From Cyanobacteria bacterium CYA (GTDB lineage Bacteria; Planctomycetota; Phycisphaerae; Phycisphaerales; UBA1924), in NCBI GenBank assembly GCA_008363215.1, contig RHKP01000008.1, positions 124,001-188,000 of the forward strand: a DNA stretch of 64,000 bases, written 5' to 3'. The notes below the pieces were generated by a model. The model searched no databases, was not told the DNA's origin, and was given only the letters and a program-made list of their open reading frames with translations. The translations under genes and the position numbers were made by a program. Of the stretch, positions 17,384 through 26,520 are shown one piece after another. Numbering within the stretch: position 1 is the first letter of the stretch; every line of letters begins with the position of its first letter.

Positions 17384-18070
17384 GTGAAACACGCACCTTG
17401 GATCGTACTCTTGGCCGCCTCGACTGCGCCGGTGTTCGGCGGCGTGACCGACCACATGACCTTTGCGTTCTCCGATCTGGTGGGAACCTATACGCAAGGC
17501 CCCAACCCCGGCTTTGGCAATCTCACCGTCATCGCCGGCGCAGGCTCGTCGGGCGACATCACTCGATTGACCGGCGGCGGAGGCACGGCCGAGTTGCTCC
17601 CTGATTTTGTGACCTCGATCGGCGCTGACGTGTGGATCAGCATGGACGTTTCGGTCGACCAGAACGGACCAGGCAACATAGCACAGGGCATCGGTCTGCT
17701 GGAGATCACCGATGGGGACGGCGATACCATCGGCGCCGAAATCTACGGTGCGTTCTCCGGCGGCGGCGCCGGAGACTACTTCTTCGTGGGCTACCTCTAC
17801 AACGTCCTGCTGGCCACGGACGACGGGTACTTCAACGGCTCGTCCGGAATGGCCGACATGGACCTGCCGGGCAACGGGCCATACCAGGGAATCTTCGTCG
17901 AGTTGTACTTTGCGCCCGGGTCGGGGTTCTTCGACTCAGACTTCACAGCCAGCACACAGGCGGCGGGCATCATCACTCCGACTCCGGGAAGCCTTGCGCT
18001 GCTCGGGCTGGGGTGCCTGGCGGGGGCGGGCGGCGCAGCCGGACGCAATCGTAAGACCCGGGCAACGTGA
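17384..18070 (+). CDS. PEP-CTERM-like exported protein, family copy 4 (divergent)
   Basis: This 228-residue protein has a signal peptide (MKHAPWIVLLAASTAPVFGG) and more diverged versions of the family blocks: MTFAFSDLVGTYTQ, SGDITRLTGGGGTAELLPDF, ITDGDGDTIGAEIYGAF, GMADMDLPGNGPYQGIFVELYF. The end is PTPGSLALLGLGCLAGAGGAAGRNRK, a PxPGS sorting tail with a Gly/Ala-rich helix. The start is the GTG at 17384, preceded by a GGAAATGACC-type weak ribosome site. It converges on thiG with 20 bp between stops. Role unknown; surface location inferred. Confidence 0.82.
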   Translation: MKHAPWIVLLAASTAPVFGGVTDHMTFAFSDLVGTYTQGPNPGFGNLTVIAGAGSSGDITRLTGGGGTAELLPDFVTSIGADVWISMDVSVDQNGPGNIAQGIGLLEITDGDGDTIGAEIYGAFSGGGAGDYFFVGYLYNVLLATDDGYFNGSSGMADMDLPGNGPYQGIFVELYFAPGSGFFDSDFTASTQAAGIITPTPGSLALLGLGCLAGAGGAAGRNRKTRAT

Positions 18071-18090
18071 GCGCGGGAATCGGCCCGCAC

Positions 18091-18939
18091 TCATTCGCCG
18101 GGAATGTAACTGATCGCGCCCTCCATCGGGCTCGACGCGGTGGCGTACAACTTCTTGTCGATGCGTCCGGCCAGGTAACTCTGCCGCCCGGCCTGGCAGG
18201 CCTTGCGCATCGCGTGGGCCATCATGACCGGATCCCGAGCGTGCGCGACGGCGGTGTTGAGCAGCACGCCGTCGGCCCCGAGTTCCATCGCAACCGACAC
18301 GTCGCTGGCCGAGCCGACCCCTGCGTCGACGATGACCGGGTACGCTGCGTCGCCGGCCTTGAGCAGTTCGAGGCAGAGAACGATGTTGTTCCGATTGAGC
18401 ACACCCTGTCCCGAGCCGATCGGACTTCCGGCGGGCATGACTGCTGCGGCTCCGGCGTCCTTGATGCGCGCGGCACTGATCGGGTCGTCGGAGGTGTAGA
18501 CGAGCACCTGGAAGCCGTCGGCGACGAGGGTCTTCGTCGCTTCGATGGTGCCGACCGGGTCGGGCAGCAGGGTCTTCCTGTCGCCGAGAACTTCGAGTTT
18601 GACCCAGTCCTTTCCGGGGTTGCCGACCTGGTTGAGCAGTTCGCGTCCGAGACGGGCGACGCGCACGGCGTCGTCTGCCGAGAAGCAGCCGGCGGTGTTC
18701 GGCAGGATCGTGTACCGCGCCGTGTCGATGTAGTCGAGCAAACTTTCGCCGCGTTCATTGACCAGTCGCTCGCGACGGACGGCCACGGTGACGACATCGC
18801 ACCCCGACGCCTCCAGCGACTGCTGCATGAGCGGATAGGTGGCGTACTTGCCGGTGCCCACGAAGAGGCGACTGGAGAAGGTGCGGCCGGCGATGGAAAA
18901 CGGGGCAAGCCCGGGCTCGGGCGAGGTGCGGACGGTCAT
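18091..18939 (-). CDS. thiG: Thiazole synthase ThiG
   Basis: This 282-residue TIM-barrel enzyme builds the thiazole phosphate of thiamine from dehydroglycine/iminoglycine, deoxyxylulose phosphate and ThiS thiocarboxylate. Family landmarks are [15 protein letters not shown], the Schiff-base Lys region [33 protein letters not shown] and [12 protein letters not shown]; the C-terminal phosphate site contains [17 protein letters not shown]. Length is slightly above the usual ~260. thiS lies 138 bp upstream on the same strand. No ThiO/ThiH is visible in the window. Confidence 0.96.
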   Translation of the reverse strand: MTVRTSPEPGLAPFSIAGRTFSSRLFVGTGKYATYPLMQQSLEASGCDVVTVAVRRERLVNERGESLLDYIDTARYTILPNTAGCFSADDAVRVARLGRELLNQVGNPGKDWVKLEVLGDRKTLLPDPVGTIEATKTLVADGFQVLVYTSDDPISAARIKDAGAAAVMPAGSPIGSGQGVLNRNNIVLCLELLKAGDAAYPVIVDAGVGSASDVSVAMELGADGVLLNTAVAHARDPVMMAHAMRKACQAGRQSYLAGRIDKKLYATASSPMEGAISYIPGE

Positions 18940-19077
18940 GTGTGAGGATAGGAGCCGAACGGGGGCGGCCCGAGAGAGGGGCTTCCCGGCCTGAGGCAGG
19001 CGGAGAAGGAACCTTCCCTCACGGCCAAGGCTCGTTGAGGGGAGGCTCGCCGAGCGGGAGAGTCGTGGCTTGGGTAT

Positions 19078-19278
19078 TCACCCGCCGCCGACGAGGGTGA
19101 CGATCTCGATGTTGTCGTGTTCCTGCACGGGGCAGGAGTCGTGCTGGGCCCTCGGAATGACCTGGGAGTTGACCTCGACCGCGCAGATCGCGCGGGCGAG
19201 GCCGAGACGCTCGATCAGGTCGCGGATGGTCAGCGACTCGGGCTGCTCGGAGGGCTTGCCGTTGAGGATGATCTGCAT
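19078..19278 (-). CDS. thiS: Sulfur carrier protein ThiS
   Basis: This 66-residue ubiquitin-fold protein begins MQIILNGKPSEQPESLTIRDL and ends LVGGG, carrying the essential C-terminal Gly-Gly that is adenylated by ThiF and thiocarboxylated before donating sulfur to ThiG. The internal AVEVNSQVIPRAQHDSCPVQEHDNIEIV matches the family. ATG at 19278 is the only sensible start; the longer open frame upstream is antisense to the lipoprotein gene. No TPP riboswitch signature is seen in the 67 bp before it, so regulation is not evident. Confidence 0.93.
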   Translation of the reverse strand: MQIILNGKPSEQPESLTIRDLIERLGLARAICAVEVNSQVIPRAQHDSCPVQEHDNIEIVTLVGGG

Positions 19279-19345
19279 GTGAAACTGTACGGCCGGTTTC
19301 GGAGGAAATGCTGATAGACTCAGGTCGAACCGGAGAGGCGTGAAG

Positions 19346-20176
19346 ATGCTGCGAGCGGGAATGGTGCTGATGTGGGGATTGATCGTGGGCCTGCTGGCGG
19401 GCTGCTCGAAGGCGCCGCGGGAATATAGCCGATCGTCTCCGGAGAATGTGCTGGAGTCGGCGGTGCTGATGGTGGAGAACAAGGAGGCAACGCGTCTATC
19501 CGAACTGGTGTATGCCGAGAATGTGCAGATGCGCAGCCTGCTGAACCAGGTCGGGCTGGCGCTGGGGGCGATGGAGGAGTTATCGCGTGCCGTGGCCGAG
19601 AAGTTCCCTGAAGAACTGGCGGCGATGCGGGCACAGATCGAGGCTGATGGGGGGCAATCAATCGTCGAGCAGTTGACCGGCCGCGGCGGGCGCGCGGCTG
19701 CGGATGCCGGGGAGCGCTTCCGTGAACTCGCCAAACGGATCTTCGCCGATCCGTATGGTTGGCTGAGCCAGCACCGGGACAAACTGGACGTGATCTACGT
19801 GGCCGACGACTCGTACGGAGTGATGTATGACGGAGAGGTGTTGTTGCAACCGTGGGGATTGCTGATCCAGCAGAAGGAGGACGGGTGGTACCTGATGCTG
19901 CCGACGAATCTGCCGGGGGCGCGGCAGATACTGCCGGACACCGAGGACGAGTACATGCTGTGGGGCAGTCTGTTCAAGACGCTGGAGAACGGCGTGCGCG
20001 ACATGACCGGAGACGTCCGCGGCGGGCGCACGACGAGCATGAATCAGTTGGGGCAGTCGGCGGTGGAAAAGTTCGCGATCCCGGCGGTGATGGTGATGTA
20101 CGCGTGGGGCAAGCACCGCGAGGCGATGCAGGAAGCGGCGAGAAACCAGCCGGTCCAGACGCAGCCGGTACCTTGA
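19346..20176 (+). CDS. Lipoprotein of unknown function
   Basis: This 276-residue protein has a lipoprotein signal (MLRAGMVLMWGLIVGLLAGC, lipobox LAGC). The mature part is mostly alpha-helical with a central beta segment, VIYVADDSYGVMYDGEVLLQ and WGLLIQQKEDGWYLML, which looks like a small NTF2/DUF4878-like domain; that is a weak impression. ATG at 19346 is favoured over the GTG at 19340 because GGAGAGG lies seven bases upstream of the ATG. It diverges from thiS and converges on the LptD-like gene. No named family could be assigned. Confidence 0.8.
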   Translation: MLRAGMVLMWGLIVGLLAGCSKAPREYSRSSPENVLESAVLMVENKEATRLSELVYAENVQMRSLLNQVGLALGAMEELSRAVAEKFPEELAAMRAQIEADGGQSIVEQLTGRGGRAAADAGERFRELAKRIFADPYGWLSQHRDKLDVIYVADDSYGVMYDGEVLLQPWGLLIQQKEDGWYLMLPTNLPGARQILPDTEDEYMLWGSLFKTLENGVRDMTGDVRGGRTTSMNQLGQSAVEKFAIPAVMVMYAWGKHREAMQEAARNQPVQTQPVP

Positions 20177-20286
20177 GGAAAGTGAAGTCCGGCGCCGGGA
20201 TTGTGCACCGCCGATCGGTCGTGCGGTCGGTGCGCTCGCCGGTGGAGTCGGGACGAGCGCCGACCTGAAGACGGGTCGGCGGCACA

Positions 20287-23200
20287 TCACCCGCCGAAGC
20301 CGTCGGATGCACCGGTGCTGCGGCTCACACCCCCGCCGATGCGCCGGCCGGACACACCGACCGGGGTGAACGTGAAGCCCAGCCCGGTCTCGCCGCGGAC
20401 GTTGTTGTACACCACGACCACGCCGAGTTCGCCGATGGTGAAGCGGCGGAGGAAGTTGATCGAGAGCGTCTGGAAGTCGGCGTTGTCGAAGTCGTAGGTG
20501 GCGTTGCCGGCGATGCGGTACTTCTCGGTCAGCGTGTAGCGGAAGCCGTAGCGCCCGTAGGTGACGTCCTGGCTGTTGACGTAGCGCAGTTCGAGCGTGG
20601 TGAAGAAGTCCGGCGTGTGCTCGAACAGCACGCCGATGCTGGAGCGGGCCTGTTGCTCGATCTCGAGGTCGTAGATGGTCTCACCGGCGAGCGCGACGGC
20701 CTCGGTCAGTTGCAGAATGCTCTCCAGCCGCAGGTATTCGCCGGGAACGGACAGTTCCGGGCGGGCGGCGTAGAAGCGGCCGATCGGTGTCTCCGGTTCG
20801 GTGTCGTCGGAGTGCCAGACATAGTCGAGGTTGAGTTCGAGCAGGTCGACGGAGCGCCAGCGTCCGGGCCCGCCGCGTTTGGTCTGCCAGCGCTGTCCGA
20901 GCCGCATCTGGACGGCCGAGCCGTCGTTGAGCGATTCAACCTCGTCGTCGTAGACGGGCAGGTCGGACTGGTGGATGGTGGTGTCGGCGTGGAAGAGAGT
21001 GATGCTCGGCTCGATGATGTGATGCAGTTCGTGGATGTCGAGCAGGTCGCTTTCGGCGTCGCGATTGATGCGATGGAACGAGGTCGCCAGCGTGACGCCG
21101 GCGCCGCCCCAGAAGCGGGCCTGGTCGTCCTCGTCGGGGCTGAAGTCGTCAAACGCATCGTCGTAGTAGGTGAAGCGCCCCGTGGCAAAGGGCGTGATGA
21201 GCAACTCGCCTGCCTTGAGTTGGGCCGAGAGTTCGTGCCGCGTGTCGAACCGGTTGACCGTTCCTTCGTCCAGACCGAGCGAGCGGTAGAGGTCGCCGAG
21301 CGATTCATCGGCGTTGGTGCCGAAGACGCGCTGCGCGATGAAGTCTCGATTGAAGCCCAGGTCGGCGGCGTCGACTTCGCTGAAGCGCAGTCGAATCTGG
21401 GCGTATGAGGCTTCCCATGTGTAAGAGAGCAGCCCGGGTGAGTTTTCGGAGAGCAGGTCGTTGGCGATCGAGATGTACCCGATCTGCGGGAGTTTGTCGA
21501 CCAGATAGCCGGGCGCCTGCAACTGGTGCTGGGGGATGATGAAGTCGTTGAGCCCGCCCCTGGCCTCGAAGTTGAACTGGGAGTTTTCGTCGGTCCGACG
21601 GGCGTAGAGCCGCGTGGTCAGGTCGCGCGACTCTTCGGCAATGTCGGGAAAGAGCGCGGGGACAAAGGCTTCGTCGGAGGCATAGGAGGCCTCGGCGAGA
21701 ATGGTCCACCCGTCGCGCAGTTCGGCACGGTGGCGGAAGAGGACCAGCCCGCGCGCTTCGCCGTCGCGATCGATCCTCGTGCCGCGCGGCATGACGTCCT
21801 CGCCGGTGTCGTCGGGCAGGGCGTAGGCGTAGAGCGCCCCTTCGCTGTGATCGCCGGACCAGTCGGAATCAAGCCCGAGTCCGAGCCCGCGATCAAAGTA
21901 GGTGTCAACTTCAAGCAGCGCGTTGATGTCGCGCAGAGGCTGGATGCCGAGCAGCGTGTAGGCATCCCACGTGGTGCGGATGACTCCGCCGGTGCGGTTG
22001 GAGTCCTGGTAGCCCACGCTGCGGATGGGGATGCGCTCAGGGTCGCCGTGGTAGCGGGGCCACCAGAAGAACGGCACGGCGCCCGCCTTGAGCGTGATGT
22101 TGCGGGCATCCATGATCAGGTGGTTGGAGCCGTCGGAGCGCTGCGCCTGCTCGACCGTGACGCTTGTGATGCCGATGGAAAAGTCGGGGTGAAAGAAAGC
22201 AGTGTTCGAGAGCGTGGCCTTCTTGGCGCTGAACTGGTTGACCGCTTCCTGACGAATCGCGTCGGCCCGCATGTAGAGCGGCATGCCGAGGCGCTGGTCG
22301 TAGGTCCAGAAGACGGCGTCGAGCGCCAGGGCTCGGTCGCCCTGCACGTCGTAGTAGATGCGCGGAGCGCGGAAGGTATAGGTGCCGTTGACCGCGCGGA
22401 CCTCCCCTTCCAGATAGAGCCCGAAGACGTCGTCGGGAGAGAAACTCGTCAGGCGGTCGACCATGCGCCCGGGCTTGAGGAATACCACGCCGCGCTCGGC
22501 GGAAATCTCAAGAGTCTGCCCCTCGCTTTCGTACTGCACGACGACGCCGCCGGTAATGATGACGGCCGTATCGAACTCGCCCGACTGAACCACGACGCGA
22601 TCGCCGGCGGCAACATAGAAGGCGCCCTGGGGCTGGAAAAGGGCCGCAGCGACCGGCGAAGGAGCAGCCGGGAGATCCGGTGATGGCTCGACGGGCGCTG
22701 GCGGCTGACCCGGACCGGGCTGAAGGGGCTTCGGTTCAACAGGCCCGGGTTCCGAGGGCTTCGGTTCTGGGGGCGTGGTTTCGGTCGGCTTGAGGTCAAC
22801 AGGCGGTGTGGGCGGCTGCACCGGAGGCTGAACCGGAGGCTGCTCGGGACGCGGGCGCTCGGGTTTCGGCGGCCGAACCGGCGGCGGCTCGGGCGGCGGA
22901 TGCTCGAGTTCAAAAGCGCGTACCAACTCGGCCTGGGCGGCCTGGATCGCGTCGAGCGTCGCCCGCTCGGGCTTGACCAGCCCGCCGCTGCCCGGCGGTC
23001 CGTCCAGCCGCAGATCCACCTTCAGATGCGGACGGCCGACGATGACGCCGCGGACAGGCAAGGCGTCGGCCTCGATGCCGATGGAGGCGTCAGCCTGTGG
23101 GGTGCGCACGCGAAGCAGGTAGGCAAATACCTGGTACACAGGCTCCCCCGCCTGTTCTTCCGGGAGCCGACTCAGCCAGACGACGGCGCGGGAGGCCTCG

Positions 23201-23469
23201 AACGTGGTCTGTCCAAGCGACACGCGAACGTCGCGCTCCAGCACGAGGCGCTTGGTGGCCCCTTCATCCCAAGTCCAGGCCCGGTCGGCATAGAAGGAAA
23301 TGTCCCCCGGAAAGGGTGCCAGCGGCATACGCAACGCGGAAAAATCGAGTTCCAACGCCCTGGCGGCGTCGGGCTGGGCACCCTGCCACGCGGCCGGGGC
23401 GATCGAAGGCGTCGCCAGCCCGGCCGAGAGCATCACCAAGAGGGCGCGACGAGCGTGGAAGGAAGGCAC
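20287..23469 (-). CDS. LptD-like outer-membrane LPS-assembly protein with Pro-rich insert
   Basis: This 1060-residue protein has a signal peptide, then two OstA/LptA-like beta-jellyroll parts separated by a long Pro/Glu/Lys insert (about residues 190-285, PEPKPSEP-type repeats). The OstA-like region has AFYVAAGDRVVVQSGEFD, AERGVVFLKPGRMV and FRAPRIYYDVQGDRALALDAVF. The plug-to-barrel transition VPFFWWPRYHGDPE mirrors the LptD P-x-F-Y-x-P motif. The C-terminal ~550 residues alternate polar/aromatic strands typical of a beta-barrel and end with strands around FTIGELGVVVVYNNVRG. Known LptD inserts LPS in the outer membrane with LptE. GTG start with GGAG eight bases upstream. Low similarity to proteobacterial LptD is expected. 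Confidence 0.75.
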   Translation of the reverse strand: MPSFHARRALLVMLSAGLATPSIAPAAWQGAQPDAARALELDFSALRMPLAPFPGDISFYADRAWTWDEGATKRLVLERDVRVSLGQTTFEASRAVVWLSRLPEEQAGEPVYQVFAYLLRVRTPQADASIGIEADALPVRGVIVGRPHLKVDLRLDGPPGSGGLVKPERATLDAIQAAQAELVRAFELEHPPPEPPPVRPPKPERPRPEQPPVQPPVQPPTPPVDLKPTETTPPEPKPSEPGPVEPKPLQPGPGQPPAPVEPSPDLPAAPSPVAAALFQPQGAFYVAAGDRVVVQSGEFDTAVIITGGVVVQYESEGQTLEISAERGVVFLKPGRMVDRLTSFSPDDVFGLYLEGEVRAVNGTYTFRAPRIYYDVQGDRALALDAVFWTYDQRLGMPLYMRADAIRQEAVNQFSAKKATLSNTAFFHPDFSIGITSVTVEQAQRSDGSNHLIMDARNITLKAGAVPFFWWPRYHGDPERIPIRSVGYQDSNRTGGVIRTTWDAYTLLGIQPLRDINALLEVDTYFDRGLGLGLDSDWSGDHSEGALYAYALPDDTGEDVMPRGTRIDRDGEARGLVLFRHRAELRDGWTILAEASYASDEAFVPALFPDIAEESRDLTTRLYARRTDENSQFNFEARGGLNDFIIPQHQLQAPGYLVDKLPQIGYISIANDLLSENSPGLLSYTWEASYAQIRLRFSEVDAADLGFNRDFIAQRVFGTNADESLGDLYRSLGLDEGTVNRFDTRHELSAQLKAGELLITPFATGRFTYYDDAFDDFSPDEDDQARFWGGAGVTLATSFHRINRDAESDLLDIHELHHIIEPSITLFHADTTIHQSDLPVYDDEVESLNDGSAVQMRLGQRWQTKRGGPGRWRSVDLLELNLDYVWHSDDTEPETPIGRFYAARPELSVPGEYLRLESILQLTEAVALAGETIYDLEIEQQARSSIGVLFEHTPDFFTTLELRYVNSQDVTYGRYGFRYTLTEKYRIAGNATYDFDNADFQTLSINFLRRFTIGELGVVVVYNNVRGETGLGFTFTPVGVSGRRIGGGVSRSTGASDGFGG

Positions 23470-23628
23470 AGGGGCTCCGACTGGGGCCGCACCAGCGCGG
23501 CGGAGGGGATGCTACGGGAACTGGGCGCAGTTCACAACCCGAGAGGGGCGTGTGATTGAACCGTGTGCTTCCGATTTGGACGAGGCCCGGGTAGCATGGA
23601 GTTGGCAGACAGCCCTTGGGAGACAGAC

Positions 23629-24378
23629 ATGAAATCGCTTGGCTGGTTCATCATTGGACTGTGCGCCGGGGCGGCCGGAGCCCAATCCCTCAACATCGAT
23701 CTGGCGCCGCAGGCCGGCATTCCGTCGGCGTCATACGCAGGCATGGGGCTGCCGGGCGTGTGGAACGACGCGACCGGAGCCGACGCAGGCAACCTGCGCG
23801 GGCTCGACGGACTGGGCACGGGCGCGTCCCTGGGCGGCACGTTCAGCATCTTCCCGTTCATGCTCGATGACCCTGGAACGAGCGGCGACGTGGCGGCGCT
23901 GCTGGACGATGGAGCGTGGGGCGCCGGCGACGTGCTGCTGCACCTTTCGGTCAACGGGCTGGACGCGGGCGTGTATGACGTGTACGTCTACGGGCTGGCC
24001 GGCGGCATGCCCCAGGAACGGACGTTGTTCGAGGTCGGCAACGGGTACGGGCTCACGGGCGGGGCGTACGGCGGCACGCTGGTCGAGGGGCTGACGCACG
24101 CGCACTTTACGGTGCAGGTGGGCGCGAGCGGCATCATCAGCATCGGCATCGCCGGCGGCATCTGGGGGCAGTCGGGCTACTTCAACGGACTGCAACTGGT
24201 GTTTGACCCGTGCCTTGCCGACAGCAACCGCGACGGCGTGCTCAACTTCTTCGACGTGCAGTTGTTCCTCTCACGCTTTGCGGCACAGGATCCTCGCGCC
24301 GATCTGACCTTCGACGGGGTGTACAACTTCCCCGACGTGCAGCGGTTCCTGGGGTTGTTCAGCGCGGGGTGCCCGTAG
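23629..24378 (+). CDS. Secreted protein with GC-type dockerin C-terminus
   Basis: This 249-residue protein has a signal peptide (MKSLGWFIIGLCAGAAGAQ) and a beta-rich jelly-roll-like domain of about 165 residues (ADAGNLRGLDGLGTG..., DVYVYGLAGGMPQERTLFEV). Its C-terminal ~55-residue module has two calcium-loop-like repeats, DSNRDGVLNFFDVQLFLSRF and ADLTFDGVYNFPDVQRFLGLF, ending SAGCP. This matches the GC-type dockerin end common in Phycisphaerales secreted proteins; its binding partner is unknown. GGGAG precedes the ATG by six bases. It overlaps the convergent phosphoesterase gene by 20 bp. Confidence 0.85.
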   Translation: MKSLGWFIIGLCAGAAGAQSLNIDLAPQAGIPSASYAGMGLPGVWNDATGADAGNLRGLDGLGTGASLGGTFSIFPFMLDDPGTSGDVAALLDDGAWGAGDVLLHLSVNGLDAGVYDVYVYGLAGGMPQERTLFEVGNGYGLTGGAYGGTLVEGLTHAHFTVQVGASGIISIGIAGGIWGQSGYFNGLQLVFDPCLADSNRDGVLNFFDVQLFLSRFAAQDPRADLTFDGVYNFPDVQRFLGLFSAGCP

Positions 24379-24985
24379 CCGGACTCGATAGTTCGACCTG
24401 AAGTGCTCGCGGCCCGACGTTGTAGAGACGCGTCGGTCCAAACTCGCTTGACTGGCCCCAGGCGTCGTGGACGTGTCCGCTGAAGACCAGCGCGGGCCGG
24501 CAGCGTTCGACACAGGCGAGGACGGCGCGGCTTCCGACGCACTTGCCCGCAGACGTACGGTCGCAATGTCCGTAGGCAGGTGAGTGTGTGACGAGCACAC
24601 ACCCGCGCGGGCAGCGGTCGAGCCAGTGGTCAGCCTGGGTCTCATCGAAGTCCACGCTCCACTGTCCAAACGGGGTGGGCGGGATGGCGCCGCCAAGCCC
24701 GAAGAAGGTGAGGCCTTCGAGTTCGACCGAGGAAGCGTGGAGGACGTGAAGGTGCTCGAAGCGCGCGCACGCGGACTGGAGTTCGTCGGGCGATTCAGCG
24801 TTGCCGCAGACGAGGACAGTCGGGCGGCCCAGTGCGGCCAGGGCGTCGATGACGGGCTGGAGTCCTTCTCGCCGGGTCGCGAAGTCGCCGGCGCCGACCA
24901 GTACGTCGCTGGCGCGTGCGCGGACGGCGAAAGCCTCGACGGCGCCGAGGTCGCGGTGGATGTCACTGAACGCGAGGATTTTCAC
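24359..24985 (-). CDS. Calcineurin-like metallophosphoesterase (YfcE/YmdB-type small form)
   Basis: This 208-residue protein carries the full metallophosphoesterase motif series: FSDIHRDL, LVGAGDFA, VCGNAE (GNH variant with Ala in place of His), THSPAYGHCD and SGHVHDAWG. Such proteins hydrolyse phosphodiesters with a di-metal centre; the substrate cannot be assigned. The GNxx motif ends in A-E rather than H-D/E, which may alter general-acid catalysis. GTG at 24985 is used with GGGAG six bases upstream. It diverges from the SpoIIE-type phosphatase gene across 164 bp. Confidence 0.87.
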   Translation of the reverse strand: MKILAFSDIHRDLGAVEAFAVRARASDVLVGAGDFATRREGLQPVIDALAALGRPTVLVCGNAESPDELQSACARFEHLHVLHASSVELEGLTFFGLGGAIPPTPFGQWSVDFDETQADHWLDRCPRGCVLVTHSPAYGHCDRTSAGKCVGSRAVLACVERCRPALVFSGHVHDAWGQSSEFGPTRLYNVGPRALQVELSSPATGTPR

Positions 24986-25149
24986 GCCATGCTCCCAGGA
25001 TTGGAGGAAAGCATATTTGTAGACGCTGCATCAGCGCGGGGTTCTTTCCGGTTTGCATGCTCTGCGTTCGCATTCGATCCGGCGGCGGTAGGATTGCGTC
25101 GGCGGGCCCGCCAGGGGCCCGTGAGCAAGGCGTGCCGGGGCTGCGGGTG

Positions 25150-26520
25150 ATGTCACGAATCAGTCTGCGATACGGAGCCGAGTCTGACTGGCAGGAGCGG
25201 CTGCGCTTCACGGTGGAGTTGATGCGTGAGACATCGAGCCGGCACGAGCCGGGCGAGGTGGTGGCAGGGTACGCCGAACGTTTGCGATCGCTGACGAACT
25301 TTGAAGCATTCGTGGCGTTGAGCCGCCGCGGGCTGAAGAAGCCCGGCGTGCTGATCACGCGGCACTCGGAATGGAAGCACCAGCCCGACCCGTGGAGCGA
25401 GCGGGACAAGTTGCCGGTGATCGAGGGGGGAGTGCTGAGCGACCTGATCTACGCAAACGAAGCGAAGATCATTGACGATTTCGCGGTGCCCGAAAGTGAC
25501 CCGGCGCATCCGCACGTGGGGCGCTTCCGCTCGGCGATCGCGGTGCCGATCTTTGATGACGGCCAGGGGCTGAACATGAACCTGGTGCTTTCGTCTCGCC
25601 CGCGCGCGTTCGACCCGGAGTTCTTCCCGGAATTGGTGTGGACGACCAACCTGTTCGGACGCGGCACGAAGATGATGGTGCTTCAGAAGCAGTTGAAGGA
25701 GGCGTATGAGCGGATCGACCATGAGATGCAGACGGTCGGGCGTTTGCAGCGGTCGCTGCTGCCCGGCGAGATGCCTCGAATCTCATCGCTGGACCTGGCG
25801 GCCCACTATGAGCCTTCGACGCGCGCGGGCGGAGACTACTACGACGTGTTTGACTTCGGAGGAGGGCGCTGGGGGATCCTGCTGGCCGACGTGTGCGGGC
25901 ACGGTCCGCCGGCGGCGGTGCTGATGGCGATCACGCACAGCCTGGCGCACATGTTCTGCAAGCAGCACGTGGCGAGCATCGTGCGGGGGGACGAGACGGC
26001 GCCGTGTCCTGCCGCCGCGCTGGAGTATCTCAATGAGAACCTCGAGGCCCGGTACACGCGGAGCAACGGTTCGTTTGTGACGGCGTTTTTTGCGGTATTT
26101 GACGAGCACACGCGGACGCTGAGTTTTGCCAGCGCCGGGCACAACCCGCCGCGGGTCAAGCGCTGCTCGGACGGATCGACCTTCGTGCTCGACTCCCGCG
26201 TGGGCGGGATGAGTTGTCAGACCGGCGGCGACGCATCGCTGCTGGGGCTGCCCCTTGGCATCGAGCCCGGCGTGGCGTATGTGTCGTATTCGACGCGCCT
26301 GGCGGTGGGCGACCAGATCGTGTTCTACACCGACGGGATTACGGAGGCCCGCAACCCCGCCGGAGAGTTGTTCGGTACCGATCGGCTCGACCATGCGATC
26401 GAGGACTGCCGGATCGATGCTGAGGGGATGATCAGGGCGATCATCGCATCGGTCGATCAGTTCGCAGACGGACGGGCCCAGGAAGACGATCGGACGATCC
26501 TGGTGGCCAAGGTAAGGTGA
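25150..26520 (+). CDS. GAF-PP2C (SpoIIE/RsbU-type) serine phosphatase
   Basis: This 456-residue cytosolic protein has a GAF-like sensor domain (about residues 25-185; FRSAIAVPIFDDGQGL), a short coiled-coil (EAYERIDHEMQTVGRLQRSLLPGEMP), and a SpoIIE/PPM phosphatase domain with GGDYYDVF, ILLADVCGHGPPAA, FASAGHNPP, VFYTDGITEARN and QEDDRTILV metal-binding Asp residues. Such phosphatases usually dephosphorylate anti-sigma-factor antagonists in partner-switching stress signalling. No anti-sigma factor or STAS protein is beside it. ATG at 25150 begins homology; a GTG at 25147 and a longer Arg/Gly-rich extension to 25057 are possible but less likely. Confidence 0.9.
   Translation: MSRISLRYGAESDWQERLRFTVELMRETSSRHEPGEVVAGYAERLRSLTNFEAFVALSRRGLKKPGVLITRHSEWKHQPDPWSERDKLPVIEGGVLSDLIYANEAKIIDDFAVPESDPAHPHVGRFRSAIAVPIFDDGQGLNMNLVLSSRPRAFDPEFFPELVWTTNLFGRGTKMMVLQKQLKEAYERIDHEMQTVGRLQRSLLPGEMPRISSLDLAAHYEPSTRAGGDYYDVFDFGGGRWGILLADVCGHGPPAAVLMAITHSLAHMFCKQHVASIVRGDETAPCPAAALEYLNENLEARYTRSNGSFVTAFFAVFDEHTRTLSFASAGHNPPRVKRCSDGSTFVLDSRVGGMSCQTGGDASLLGLPLGIEPGVAYVSYSTRLAVGDQIVFYTDGITEARNPAGELFGTDRLDHAIEDCRIDAEGMIRAIIASVDQFADGRAQEDDRTILVAKVR

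Noticed and set aside
19279..19345. Possible TPP riboswitch upstream of thiS
   Set aside because: Only 67 bp separate thiS from the divergent lipoprotein gene and no CTGAGA-type thi-box sequence is present.
22690..22915. Short repetitive Pro/Glu stretch considered as a tandem-repeat locus
   Set aside because: The repetition is at amino-acid level within the LptD-like gene; base-level units are imperfect and not regularly spaced.
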